This document shows, one piece after another, positions 8,744-16,348 of a stretch of DNA of 64,000 nt. Source of the stretch: Actinomycetota bacterium (GTDB lineage Bacteria > Actinomycetota > Actinomycetes > S36-B12); contig JAFMFD010000001.1 in assembly GCA_017856385.1 (NCBI GenBank), forward strand, positions 1 through 64,000. Reading direction: 5' to 3'. The translations under genes were made by a program, and so were the position numbers. A model generated the notes under the pieces. The model was not told the DNA's origin. It did not search any database and was given only the letters and a program-made list of their open reading frames with translations. The stretch's first letter is position 1. Each line of letters begins with the position of its first letter.

Positions 8744-9760
8744 ATGAACATCAGGAAGTACGCCGCAGCCGGCATCGTGGGTGTCGTTGCTGCATCAGCC
8801 GCACTCGCCGCCGTGGCAGCACCAGCGGCCGCAGCCACGGACATCAAGATCGGCACCGTGGGCATCAACGCGATGGGCGTGGTCCCGTGGGCACAGTCCG
8901 CCGGCATCTTTGCCAAGAACGGCCTCGACGTCACGGACATCCAGATCTACCCGGCCCCGCCGCCGTCGCTTGCGGCCCTCGCTGCCGGTGCGGTGGACTT
9001 CGTCTACTCACCGTCCATCCCGATCATCAACGCGTACGCCAACGGGGGCATGGCACTGAAGGTGGTCGCTCCTGCGGACGGGTTCGCTCCAGGGCGACTC
9101 GCTGCTGCGAAGAAGGATGCGGTCCTCGCTGCGAAGCTCGACGACACTGGCGTCTGCGTCTCCCCGACGTCGGGCATCACCAGGTGGAAGGACCTCGCGG
9201 GCAAGACCGTCTCTGTGCCGGCCCGTGGGGCTCAGGGTGAGGTCACCGTGGCCTACTCCGTCAAGCGCGATGGCGGCAATCCGGCCTCCATCAATTTCGT
9301 CACCCTTCCGTTCGGCGCCGCACTCGATGCGGTGGAGTCCGGCAAGACTGACGCTGCCTTCACGGTCGAGCCCTTCACCTCGCTGTGCAAGGACAACGGC
9401 CTGAAGAACCTCGGCTCACCGGCCATCGGGTTCTTCACGACCGAGACGGCGGTCGGCATGTGGGTCACCACGGCGAAGTTCGCGGCTGAGAACCCGACTG
9501 CCGTGAAGGCATTCCAGAAGTCCATCGCCGAGGTCAACCGGTTCGGCAACACCAAGAAGGGCTGGGACCTCATCCTCCAGTCCGCGAACCCGACCTACAC
9601 CGAGGTGGACCTCGATACGGCCCGGAAGTCGTCGCCGTCGTTCCTGCCGTCGACCATCGTGAAGAACGACCTGAGCAACCCCGCGTCCAAGATGCTCGAA
9701 CTCGGCTACCTGAAGAAGCCGGTCGACGTCGCTGGGCTGCTGCTCAAGCAGTACCGCTAG
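8744..9760 (+). CDS. ABC transporter substrate-binding protein (SsuA/TauA/NMT1 type)
   Basis: A 338-residue exported binding protein. The N-terminus has a signal peptide (basic MNIRKY, a long Ala/Val core, cleavage near AAAA-TDIKIG at about 33). The mature part begins with the IKIGTVG strand and has the two-lobed pattern of the nitrate/sulfonate/taurine/thiamine-precursor binding family. The stretch LAALAAGAVDFVYSPSIPII is the typical ligand-loop region. The ATG at 8744 follows GGAGGA by 3 nt; an upstream start would spoil the signal peptide. It lacks a lipobox, so it is either free or held by the permeases. First gene of a four-gene importer; substrate probably an organic sulfonate, amine or heterocycle, not determined. 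Confidence 0.88.
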   Translation: MNIRKYAAAGIVGVVAASAALAAVAAPAAAATDIKIGTVGINAMGVVPWAQSAGIFAKNGLDVTDIQIYPAPPPSLAALAAGAVDFVYSPSIPIINAYANGGMALKVVAPADGFAPGRLAAAKKDAVLAAKLDDTGVCVSPTSGITRWKDLAGKTVSVPARGAQGEVTVAYSVKRDGGNPASINFVTLPFGAALDAVESGKTDAAFTVEPFTSLCKDNGLKNLGSPAIGFFTTETAVGMWVTTAKFAAENPTAVKAFQKSIAEVNRFGNTKKGWDLILQSANPTYTEVDLDTARKSSPSFLPSTIVKNDLSNPASKMLELGYLKKPVDVAGLLLKQYR

Positions 9761-9782
9761 TCCGGCCCTCGAAGGAGTCGCC

Positions 9783-10541
9783 GTGCCAGCAGTCCTCCGA
9801 CGCATCCCCGCAGGGATGCTCTCGGCGGTCGTCGCACTCATCGTGTGGCAGATCATCGGGTCGGTTGGACCGCTGGCCGGCGACTCCTTCGCCACCGCGA
9901 CCGAGGCCATCTCGGCGTTGTGGGTCCTCGTGCGCGAGGCGACGTTCTGGCTCGCCTTCTGGGAGACCGTCCAGATGGCCGCCATCGGCTTCGCCATCTC
10001 GATGGTGATCGCCATCCCCCTTGGCATGCTCATCGGCCTGTCCCGCTTCTCCTACCGCTCCTCGAAGTTCACGTTCGACTTCCTCAAGGTGATCCCGCCG
10101 ATCGTCCTCATCCCGATCGCCATCCTGGTGATCGGGCCGACGCTGGCTATGGGCGTGGCACTGGTGGTCTTCGCCAACGTCTTCTCCATGGCGATCCAGA
10201 CGGCGTACGGGGTCCGGGATGCCGATCCGGTCCTGCTTGAGACCATGCGGTGTTTCCGGATGGGCCTGGCCAAGCAGATCCGCTACGCACGGCTTCCCTC
10301 GGCTGCGGTCCAGATCGGCATCGGCATGCGCCTGGCCCTGGCGGCGTCCCTCGTCGTGGCCGTCGTCGCCGGACTCGTCGGGGGGGCGGGCGGCCTGGGG
10401 ACGTTCCTGGCCCTCACGCAGTCGGCCGGCAACGCGGACGACACCTACGCGGTCATCCTGTTCCTCGGGGCCATCGGAGTTGCGCTGTCGCGCCTGCTGG
10501 TCCGCGGCCATCGCCGCCTGGTGTTCTGGGTGGGGCGATGA
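9783..10541 (+). CDS. ABC transporter permease (SsuC/TauC type), first
   Basis: A 252-residue membrane protein with about six hydrophobic helices, the first directly at the N-terminus. The cytoplasmic coupling loop shows the usual EAA-like pattern in the region of DPVLLETMRCFRMGLAKQIR. It starts at GTG preceded by AAGGAG. The next permease overlaps its stop by ATGA, and two different permeases with one ATPase indicate a heterodimeric membrane channel, which is less common than a homodimer in the SsuC/TauC family. It works with the binding protein just upstream. Confidence 0.87.
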   Translation: MPAVLRRIPAGMLSAVVALIVWQIIGSVGPLAGDSFATATEAISALWVLVREATFWLAFWETVQMAAIGFAISMVIAIPLGMLIGLSRFSYRSSKFTFDFLKVIPPIVLIPIAILVIGPTLAMGVALVVFANVFSMAIQTAYGVRDADPVLLETMRCFRMGLAKQIRYARLPSAAVQIGIGMRLALAASLVVAVVAGLVGGAGGLGTFLALTQSAGNADDTYAVILFLGAIGVALSRLLVRGHRRLVFWVGR

Positions 10542-11320
10542 TCGCGCGGCGCATCTGGCACTGGCTCCTCGCGATCCTCATCGGCGGCTGGCTGCCGGTG
10601 CTGCTGGTCACGCTGTGGTGGAATGCAAGCGCCTCGTCCGAGAATCCGTTCTTCCCCCCGCTGGAACTCATCTGGGAGCAGTTCAAGCTCAACTGGGTCT
10701 TCCTCAATGTTCCGATCCACCTGGTTCCCAGCCTGCAGAACCTGTTCCTCGGCTTCGCCATCGGGGTGGTGGCAGGAATCGGGTTGGGCGCCCTGGTCGG
10801 GGTCAGCGGAGCAGTCTCCCGGTACGTGGAGCCCGTCGTCGACTTCTTCCGCTGCATTCCGCCGGTCGCACTCGTGCCGATCTTCATCCTCTTGTTCGGC
10901 CTGGACTCCGCCATGCGCGTGGCGTCGATCGCCTTCGCCACAACATTCCCCATCCTCATCGCCACCATCGAGGGCATCCGAGGTACGAATCTGGTCCTGA
11001 TCGACACGGCCTCCGTGTTCGGCCTCAGCCGTGCGCAGATGCTCTGGCGGGTGCGGCTGCCGAATGCGATGCCGGTGATCTTCGGAGGCCTGCAGGTCGG
11101 CTTCCAGATCGCCTTCATCGTCACGGTCGCCTCCGAGTACCTGGGCTCGGGCTTCGGGCTCGGCGCCTTCACCCTGATCGCGACGGACTCCTTCCTGATC
11201 CTCGACGCCTGGACCGGAGTCCTGCTGCTCGGGCTCCTGGGCTACGCGCTGAGTCTCGTCTTCGACATCGTGGAGCGCCTGACGCTCCGCTGGTACTACG
11301 GACAGAAGCAGCTGGCCTGA
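10538..11320 (+). CDS. ABC transporter permease (SsuC/TauC type), second
   Basis: A 260-residue permease with about six membrane helices. The coupling-loop motif lies around NLVLIDTASVFGLSRAQML, where the Gly after the EAA-type helix is retained. It overlaps the first permease by four bases (ATGA), a sign of translational coupling, and is followed 12 bp later by the ATPase. The C-terminal end (RLTLRWYYGQ) matches the usual tail of this family. Partner of the preceding permease in one importer. Confidence 0.87.
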   Translation: MIARRIWHWLLAILIGGWLPVLLVTLWWNASASSENPFFPPLELIWEQFKLNWVFLNVPIHLVPSLQNLFLGFAIGVVAGIGLGALVGVSGAVSRYVEPVVDFFRCIPPVALVPIFILLFGLDSAMRVASIAFATTFPILIATIEGIRGTNLVLIDTASVFGLSRAQMLWRVRLPNAMPVIFGGLQVGFQIAFIVTVASEYLGSGFGLGAFTLIATDSFLILDAWTGVLLLGLLGYALSLVFDIVERLTLRWYYGQKQLA

Positions 11321-11332
11321 GATGGAGACGAG

Positions 11333-12103
11333 ATGACGACCGCGATTGCGATCAACGGCGTGAGCATGGAGTACGTCACTCCCGAGGGCACCACGCACGT
11401 CCTCGACAACGTCAGCTATGAGGTCAGCGAGGGAAGCTTCGTCGCCATTGTCGGTCCCTCCGGAGTCGGGAAGACCACCTTGCTGCGCCTGCTCTCCGGG
11501 CTCCAGAAGCCCACGGCTGGCGAGATCCTCATCCGTGGCGAGCGGATCAGCGGCCCCCCGGCCGGCCTTGCCGTCGTCCTGCAGGACTACACCCGCTCGC
11601 TGATGCCATGGCTCACGGTTGAGCGGAACATCGCGCTGCCCCTTAAGAACCAGAAGCTGTCGAAGGCCGATCGGAGCGAGCGCATCGAGTCCTCGCTCGA
11701 GGAGGTCGGACTCTCCGGACAGGGTGGGAAGTACCCCTGGCAGATGTCAGGCGGGATGCAGCAGAGGGCCTCGATCGCGCGTGCGCTCGCCGTGCGCCCG
11801 AGCATCCTGGTCATGGACGAGCCGTTCGCCTCGGTGGATGCGCAGACCCGCTTCGATCTCGAGGACCTCGTACTGAAGGTCCGTGATGACTTCGGTATCA
11901 CCACACTCATGGTGACTCACGACATCGACGAGGCTGTCTACCTGAGCGATGAGATCGTCGTGCTCCATGGGAGGCCTGCCAAGGTGCGCGATGTGGTGAC
12001 GGTCGATATCCCTTTCCCGCGCTCGCAGATCCAGACCCGGAACGCTCCGCGCTTCGCGGAGCTGCGTACGCACGTGTACGCCATGGTGCGTGGACTGGAG
12101 TAG
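11333..12103 (+). CDS. ABC transporter ATPase (SsuB/TauB type)
   Basis: A 256-residue nucleotide-binding subunit. Walker A is GPSGVGKTT near 42-50, the Q-loop is around VLQDY, the ABC signature is MSGGMQQR, Walker B with the catalytic Glu is ILVMDEPF, and the switch His is in MVTHDIDEA. It has no extra C-terminal sensor domain. It completes the importer of binding protein, two permeases and ATPase, and is followed by a convergent operon end, so transcription should stop in the 58 bp after it. Substrate is inferred only from family: sulfonates, taurine, nitrate or pyrimidine-like molecules. Confidence 0.9.
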   Translation: MTTAIAINGVSMEYVTPEGTTHVLDNVSYEVSEGSFVAIVGPSGVGKTTLLRLLSGLQKPTAGEILIRGERISGPPAGLAVVLQDYTRSLMPWLTVERNIALPLKNQKLSKADRSERIESSLEEVGLSGQGGKYPWQMSGGMQQRASIARALAVRPSILVMDEPFASVDAQTRFDLEDLVLKVRDDFGITTLMVTHDIDEAVYLSDEIVVLHGRPAKVRDVVTVDIPFPRSQIQTRNAPRFAELRTHVYAMVRGLE

Positions 12104-12161
12104 GTCGCTCTTCCCAAACTGATTCGCCCTGCGTCGGGCAACCTCGATGGGACGGACGCGT

Positions 12162-13103
12162 TCAGGATGTCAGCGCGGCTACGCGCTCGACGACCTCCCG
12201 GCAGAACGTGGCATGCCGGTCACGCTCATCGATGAAGATGCTCGGCTTGATGCAGAACGTCGTGAAGCCCAGGGCCTGCTGCCGTGGGATCTCCTCGAGC
12301 GCCGGCCCGAGCGGCGCGCAGGAGTCGTCATCGGGGAACTCCACACGAGTGCCCCCCACGAGCTCGAACTCCTCCCACGAGCGTCCGACATCGGCGAGAC
12401 CGGCCTTCAGGCGTGCGACGTCGTCCCCGTGCACGCGCCCGACCGGGTGGAAGCCGCTGCCGTACTTCGCCAGTCTCTCGATGATCTTGTCGTGCACGGT
12501 CTCGCCGCCGAACCACATCGTCGGCCCCCCCGGGTGCATCGGCTTCGGCTCGAGGTAGACGTCGGTGAAGTCGTAGAAGTCCCCGTGGAACGAGGCGGGA
12601 GACTCGGCCCACACGCGCTTCCAGATCTCCAGCTCCTCGTCGAGGATGCGCCCACGGCGGGTGAAGGGCACACCGAGGGCCTCGTACTCGTCGACATGCC
12701 AGCTGACGGTGGGCTGGATGACCAGGCGTCCCTCGCTGAGCAGGTCCAGCGTGGCGAGGTCCTTCGCCAGGACCAGCGGGTGGCGCAGGGGGGCGATGAG
12801 CGCGATGGCGCCGACGCGGATGCGCGAGGTGGCTGCGGCGATCGCACTCAGGAGCACCATCGAAGACGGCCAGGCGGTCGCCGGATCCTGGTTGCCGGGC
12901 ATCGCGTAGTCGCGGGGATTGGCCATGCGCCCGGTGCTGCCCGCGCTCGGCCCCAGGAGGACGTGGTCGCTGACCATGACCATGTCGAAGCCGGCGTCCT
13001 CGGCCTCCTGGGCCATGCGGACAAGGCCGCGGATGTCGCGGGGATCGGTCATCGTCCAGTTCTCGGTGAGCACGCTCACCAGCCGCGGGGCGTGGTTCAC
13101 CAT
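12162..13103 (-). CDS. Luciferase-like (LLM) flavin/F420 oxidoreductase
   Basis: A 313-residue luciferase-family TIM barrel. The N-terminal beta strand SVLTENW, the segment AGFDMVMVSDHVLLGP (about 38-53) and ATSRIRVGAIALI in the middle are typical of F420- or FMN-dependent monooxygenases and dehydrogenases of this class. Last gene of the minus-strand operon hydrolase - NicX-like - GS-like - LLM. A 39-bp gap and a TAGGCT -10 box 8 nt before its ATG suggest it may also have its own promoter. A role in hydroxylating the ring that the NicX-like enzyme later opens is possible but not shown. Confidence 0.85.
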   Translation of the reverse strand: MVNHAPRLVSVLTENWTMTDPRDIRGLVRMAQEAEDAGFDMVMVSDHVLLGPSAGSTGRMANPRDYAMPGNQDPATAWPSSMVLLSAIAAATSRIRVGAIALIAPLRHPLVLAKDLATLDLLSEGRLVIQPTVSWHVDEYEALGVPFTRRGRILDEELEIWKRVWAESPASFHGDFYDFTDVYLEPKPMHPGGPTMWFGGETVHDKIIERLAKYGSGFHPVGRVHGDDVARLKAGLADVGRSWEEFELVGGTRVEFPDDDSCAPLGPALEEIPRQQALGFTTFCIKPSIFIDERDRHATFCREVVERVAALTS

Positions 13104-13111
13104 GGCCGCGG

Positions 13112-13117
13112 AGCCTA
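13112..13117 (-). promoter_or_regulatory. Possible -10 box TAGGCT for the LLM gene
   Basis: On the minus strand TAGGCT ends 8 nt before the LLM ATG, close to the leaderless spacing seen elsewhere in the window. An internal promoter in the operon is possible. Confidence 0.35.
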
Positions 13118-13142
13118 GCGGTCGGGTGCCGGAGTTCGCCGC

Positions 13143-14411
13143 CTAGTAGACGCGCGAGTACTCGTTCTGCTCCCAGTCGGTCACCGCAGCGGCCCACCGT
13201 GCGCACTCGCGGCGCTTGAGCTCGAGGTAGACCTCGATGAGGTCCGGGTGGAAGTACGACTGCAGGACGGTGTCCGCCGCGAGAGCATCGAGCGCCTCGA
13301 GCAGGGACTCCGGCGTGTGGCGGTCGGTGTTGGGCTCGGCATCGGCATCGCCGACCTGCGGCTCGGGAAGTGCGAGGCCGCGCTCCACACCGGACAGGCC
13401 TGCGGCGAACAGCGCCGCGGTCAGCAGGTGGGGCGAGGCGCTCCCGTCGGCCATCCGGTGCTCGATCCGGGTGCCCGACCCCCGCTGCCCCGGGACCCGT
13501 ACCGAGGAGATGCGGTTGTCCAGGCCCCAGTTGGCCCAGTAGCCGCTGAGCATTCCCGGCACCAGGCGCTTGTACGAGTTCACCGTGGGCCCGGCGAAGG
13601 CGGCGATCGCCTCGTGATGGTCGATGAGGCCGGCGATGAAGGACTTGGCCGTGGCGGAGATCCCGATCGGGTCGGTTTCGTCGATCAGGCAGTTGCGCCC
13701 CTGGGCGTCCCTGAGGCTCATGTTCACGTGCATGCCGTTGCCGACGGCGTCGCCGAAGGGGCGGGCCATGAAGGTGACGTCGATGCCGTTCCGGCGCGCC
13801 ACCTCGCGCGCGATGATGCGGAACAGGAAGGCGTTGTCTGCAGCGGTCATGGCGTCCTGGTGCTGCAGGGAGACCTCGACCTGACTCGGCGTGAACTCGC
13901 TGTTGACACCCTCCACCTTCAGGTCGGCCGCCTCGGCCGCCTCTGCGATGGCCTCGAGGGTGCCGGTGGGGTCCGCACCTGGCCCGATGCCGTAGACGCG
14001 GTGATCGGGAACGGGGAGCTTCGTCAGAGGCTGCCGTCCGGCGAGCAGGAAGAACTCCATCTCGTAGCCACTGACCGGCGTCAGCCCGCGCTCGGCCCAT
14101 CGATCCATCACGCTGCGCAGGGCGCGGCGGGAGTCCAGGGGCAGCGGGCGTCCGTCGGCGAAGTGCAGGTTCGCCAGGCCCACCTGGCGCGCACCCCAGG
14201 GTCGCAGGGTGCCCGGCTCGAAGCGGGCCTCCATGTCGGGGAATCCTGCGCTGGTGGAGTAGTGGTCCGTCTCGAGGAACTCCAGGTCCAGGCCCTGAAC
14301 CATCACGGTGATGGCGTAGTGGGTGGGATGCTCGAGCCGGGCGTCCGGCACCGTCTTGCCATGCGCGAGCCCGAGCAGGTCGGGGAAGAGGATGTCTATC
14401 AGCGATGTCAC
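13143..14411 (-). CDS. Glutamine-synthetase-like gamma-glutamyl ligase (2 of 3)
   Basis: A 422-residue GS-fold protein, shorter at the N-terminus than its two relatives in this window. GS landmarks: SGYEMEFFL at about 114-122, two glutamates in NSEFTPSQVEVSL, GNGMHVNMSL for the ATP-site His, NSYKRLVPG, and RIEHRMADGSASPH for the C-terminal Arg cluster. No adenylylation loop. It begins with GTG only 3 bp after the NicX-like gene, so the two are almost certainly translated together. The likely reaction is ATP-dependent gamma-glutamylation of an amine, or activation of a carboxylate, formed in the NicX-like pathway. The exact acceptor is unknown, and the pairing with a NicX-like enzyme is unusual. 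Confidence 0.85.
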   Translation of the reverse strand: MTSLIDILFPDLLGLAHGKTVPDARLEHPTHYAITVMVQGLDLEFLETDHYSTSAGFPDMEARFEPGTLRPWGARQVGLANLHFADGRPLPLDSRRALRSVMDRWAERGLTPVSGYEMEFFLLAGRQPLTKLPVPDHRVYGIGPGADPTGTLEAIAEAAEAADLKVEGVNSEFTPSQVEVSLQHQDAMTAADNAFLFRIIAREVARRNGIDVTFMARPFGDAVGNGMHVNMSLRDAQGRNCLIDETDPIGISATAKSFIAGLIDHHEAIAAFAGPTVNSYKRLVPGMLSGYWANWGLDNRISSVRVPGQRGSGTRIEHRMADGSASPHLLTAALFAAGLSGVERGLALPEPQVGDADAEPNTDRHTPESLLEALDALAADTVLQSYFHPDLIEVYLELKRRECARWAAAVTDWEQNEYSRVY

Positions 14412-14414
14412 GCC

Positions 14415-15470
14415 TCAGGCCTCCTCGCCGGCGGCGACCCCCACCAGGCGCCCCTTGTTCACGACCTGGTGATCATCGAGGAAGACGCTGCAGTCGCGCA
14501 TGGGAATGTCAAAGTGGCAGACGCTGAACCGCTCGGCGTTCTCGTTCGCGCCGGTGCTGTACATGAAGTTGCCCTCGAAGGCGCGCGCCTCGGTGCCGTT
14601 GAACTGCGAGCGGTCGTAGAGCTCGAGGTAGTCCCATCGTGCAGCGGGGTTCATGCCCCACCCGATGTGCGAGGTCGCGTAGGCGTCGGAGTCGAAGGCC
14701 GACATGTAGGACTTCAGCATCTCCGCCTGGTAGCCCTTGCCCTCGATGGCCACGACGTAGTCGTCCTCGATGGTGAGCGTGATCGGATCCTGCACATAGT
14801 GCTTGAACGTGATGTTGATGTCGCCGGGAGCCAGCACGATCTGGCCGTTCACGCGGTGCCGTGCCGGGAAGGCGAGCACGAGGCCGCCGGGCCAGTGCGC
14901 GATCTCGCCCGGTCCCTGGATGACTCCTGTGGAGCCTGCCGTGAAGGCGTCGGCCAGCTGCACCTCGATATCGGTTCCGATGTCGCTCGTCGCGCGCATT
15001 ACGCGGGCGGAGCGCATCACGTCGTGGGAGGCCGCGACCCGACGGGCCATGTCCTCGCTGTGGGGCAGGCGCTCGAAGATCTCCGGATGCTCGTTGCTGA
15101 TCATGAAGACCGATGTGCCGGCGCCGAGGATGTCGCGGAGCTCGCGCGAGTGGAGCAGGCCCTCCACGGTGAGGTCGATGACCAGTGGCACCGACGACAC
15201 GGCAGCGACTGCGCCGGTGTGACCGTTGAGCGCGAGCGAGGTGCCGGTCGAGCGGAGGGCCACCGGACCACCGTTGGCCGGAGTCCGCATGATCACCTCG
15301 AAGGGGCGTGCCCCCAGGGACTCCGCGGCCAGGATGGACGTCGCGACGAGTTCCGGGCGGCTGGAGCTCTCGGAGAGGATGACGACCTCGTCGCCGTCCT
15401 TCATGCCGTTCAGCGCGAACTGCTGGGCGAAGCGCTGGACCCAGCGCCATTCGGTGTTGCCCGTCCTCAT
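14415..15470 (-). CDS. NicX-like Fe(II) dioxygenase (2,5-dihydroxypyridine 5,6-dioxygenase family)
   Basis: A 351-residue protein matching NicX of nicotinate breakdown (a dioxygenase built on the M29 aminopeptidase fold) along its length as I recall that sequence. NicX iron ligands His265, His318 and Asp320 correspond to His268 (SHIGWG), His319 and Asp321 (CHFDIP) here; the proposed base His105 corresponds to His107 (LLHSRE). Other shared blocks are ARAFEGNFMYSTGAN and DIPMRDCSVFLDD. NicX opens the 2,5-dihydroxypyridine ring to N-formylmaleamate. Here the true substrate may be another hydroxylated N-heterocycle. It overlaps the hydrolase upstream by 4 bp and is followed by a GS-like ligase, an order I do not know from nicotinate clusters. 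Confidence 0.82.
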   Translation of the reverse strand: MRTGNTEWRWVQRFAQQFALNGMKDGDEVVILSESSSRPELVATSILAAESLGARPFEVIMRTPANGGPVALRSTGTSLALNGHTGAVAAVSSVPLVIDLTVEGLLHSRELRDILGAGTSVFMISNEHPEIFERLPHSEDMARRVAASHDVMRSARVMRATSDIGTDIEVQLADAFTAGSTGVIQGPGEIAHWPGGLVLAFPARHRVNGQIVLAPGDINITFKHYVQDPITLTIEDDYVVAIEGKGYQAEMLKSYMSAFDSDAYATSHIGWGMNPAARWDYLELYDRSQFNGTEARAFEGNFMYSTGANENAERFSVCHFDIPMRDCSVFLDDHQVVNKGRLVGVAAGEEA

Positions 15471-16252
15471 GGCAGGACCGCCTTCCAGTGTCGTGCGAGG
15501 GCCTCGTTCACAGCATCCTCCGCCTCGAGATTGAGCAGGTGCCCGGCCCCCGGGATCACCTCCAGGCGCCCGTTCGGGAGCAGGTCGACGATCGCCTGCC
15601 CGTAGGCGACCGGAGTCTCCTCGTCGAGCTCGCCGACGAGGACGAGGGTCGGCACCTCGATGCTCGGCAGGATCGCCCGGGTGTCATGGCTGGCGATGGT
15701 CGCGAGGGAGTCGAGCAGCCCTTGGAGCGGAACCCGTGACATCGCCTCGATCGCCTCGGGCACCACGTGGGCGCCGTTCGGCCCGGCGAGGGTCGGCAGG
15801 ATCAGGGGCGCTGCCGCCGCGGGTGAACCCATCTGCTCGAGGCCGGCGAGTCGGTTGGCCCGCCACTCGTCGGGATCGGTCCCGTCGAGGCCGAACTTCG
15901 GGCTCGTGCAGAGCAGGGTGAGCGAGCGGACGCGCTGCGGGGCACGGGCGGTCGCGTACTGCGCGATCATCCCGCCGAACGACATGCCGACGAGATCCAC
16001 GGGCGCATCGGGGGACACGGTTTCGATGAGGGCGACGGCTGCCCGCGCGTAGGCGTCGAACGACCGCTCCGTCACGGGCGCGGACGCGCCGTAGCCCGGC
16101 GCGTCCCAGGCGATGCAGCGGCGCAGGGCCGACAGGGCCGCCAGTTGCGGACGCCAGGCGGTGCGCCCACCGCCGAGGCCGTGCAGCAGGACGGCCACCT
16201 CGCCGATGCCCTCCTCCCGCCAGGCGATGGGCTGGGCGTCGACGTCGAGCAT
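15467..16252 (-). CDS. Alpha/beta hydrolase, candidate deformylase or lactonase
   Basis: A 261-residue alpha/beta hydrolase. The oxyanion HGLGGG motif is near 25-30, the nucleophile elbow is GMSFGG (Ser), the acid is in VGELDEETP, and the catalytic His is in GAGHLLN near the C-terminus. It resembles the PcaD/MhpC type. As the first gene before a NicX-like dioxygenase it may act as an N-formylmaleamate-deformylase-type (NicD-like) enzyme on the ring-opened product, though overall similarity to NicD is not close. Start chosen at ATG 16252, which lies 6 nt after a -10 box fed by a -35 inside the upstream operator; a longer frame reaches into the operator and is rejected. Confidence 0.83.
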   Translation of the reverse strand: MLDVDAQPIAWREEGIGEVAVLLHGLGGGRTAWRPQLAALSALRRCIAWDAPGYGASAPVTERSFDAYARAAVALIETVSPDAPVDLVGMSFGGMIAQYATARAPQRVRSLTLLCTSPKFGLDGTDPDEWRANRLAGLEQMGSPAAAAPLILPTLAGPNGAHVVPEAIEAMSRVPLQGLLDSLATIASHDTRAILPSIEVPTLVLVGELDEETPVAYGQAIVDLLPNGRLEVIPGAGHLLNLEAEDAVNEALARHWKAVLP

Positions 16253-16258
16253 CTGGGC

Positions 16259-16287
16259 ACGGTAGGGCGTGGGACTGAAGGAGTCAA
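16259..16287 (-). promoter_or_regulatory. Promoter TTGACT-17-TACCGT for the NicX-like operon
   Basis: On the minus strand, TTGACT (16287-16282) and TACCGT (16264-16259) are 17 bp apart and end 6 nt before the ATG at 16252. The -35 box sits inside operator copy 1. A leaderless transcript is predicted. Confidence 0.6.
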
Positions 16288-16319
16288 CAGTGTTGACGAT
16301 TGTGGTCAACACTGTTGAC
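16283..16319. promoter_or_regulatory. Twin operators GTCAACAnTGTTGAC between divergent operons
   Basis: GTCAACAGTGTTGAC (16283-16297) and GTCAACACTGTTGAC (16305-16319) are near-perfect palindromes and exact reverse complements of each other, with centres 22 bp apart (two helical turns). Each covers the -35 box of one divergent promoter, so a dimeric repressor could block both. The pattern fits a GntR-type or similar regulator, not identified; the GntR gene at 27651 is one candidate. Confidence 0.7.
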
Positions 16320-16342
16320 AAGCGGTAGAGCGCGCCTATCCT
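16315..16342 (+). promoter_or_regulatory. Promoter TTGACA-16-TATCCT for the acyl-CoA-dehydrogenase-like gene
   Basis: A consensus TTGACA (16315-16320), partly inside operator copy 2, a 16-bp spacer and TATCCT (16337-16342), ending 6 nt before the ATG. This is one of the strongest promoters by eye in the window. Confidence 0.65.
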
Positions 16343-16348
16343 CGTGCC

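Noticed and set aside
13143-14411. Housekeeping GlnA
   Set aside because: No adenylylation loop, shorter than GlnA, and located in a NicX-like operon; the same reasoning applies to the two other GS-like genes.
13248-15605. A 785-codon open frame on the plus strand
   Set aside because: It is antisense to the GS-like and NicX-like genes, both with clear family motifs. Its protein is Gly/Val/Arg-rich with no recognisable domain, as expected in GC-rich shadow frames.
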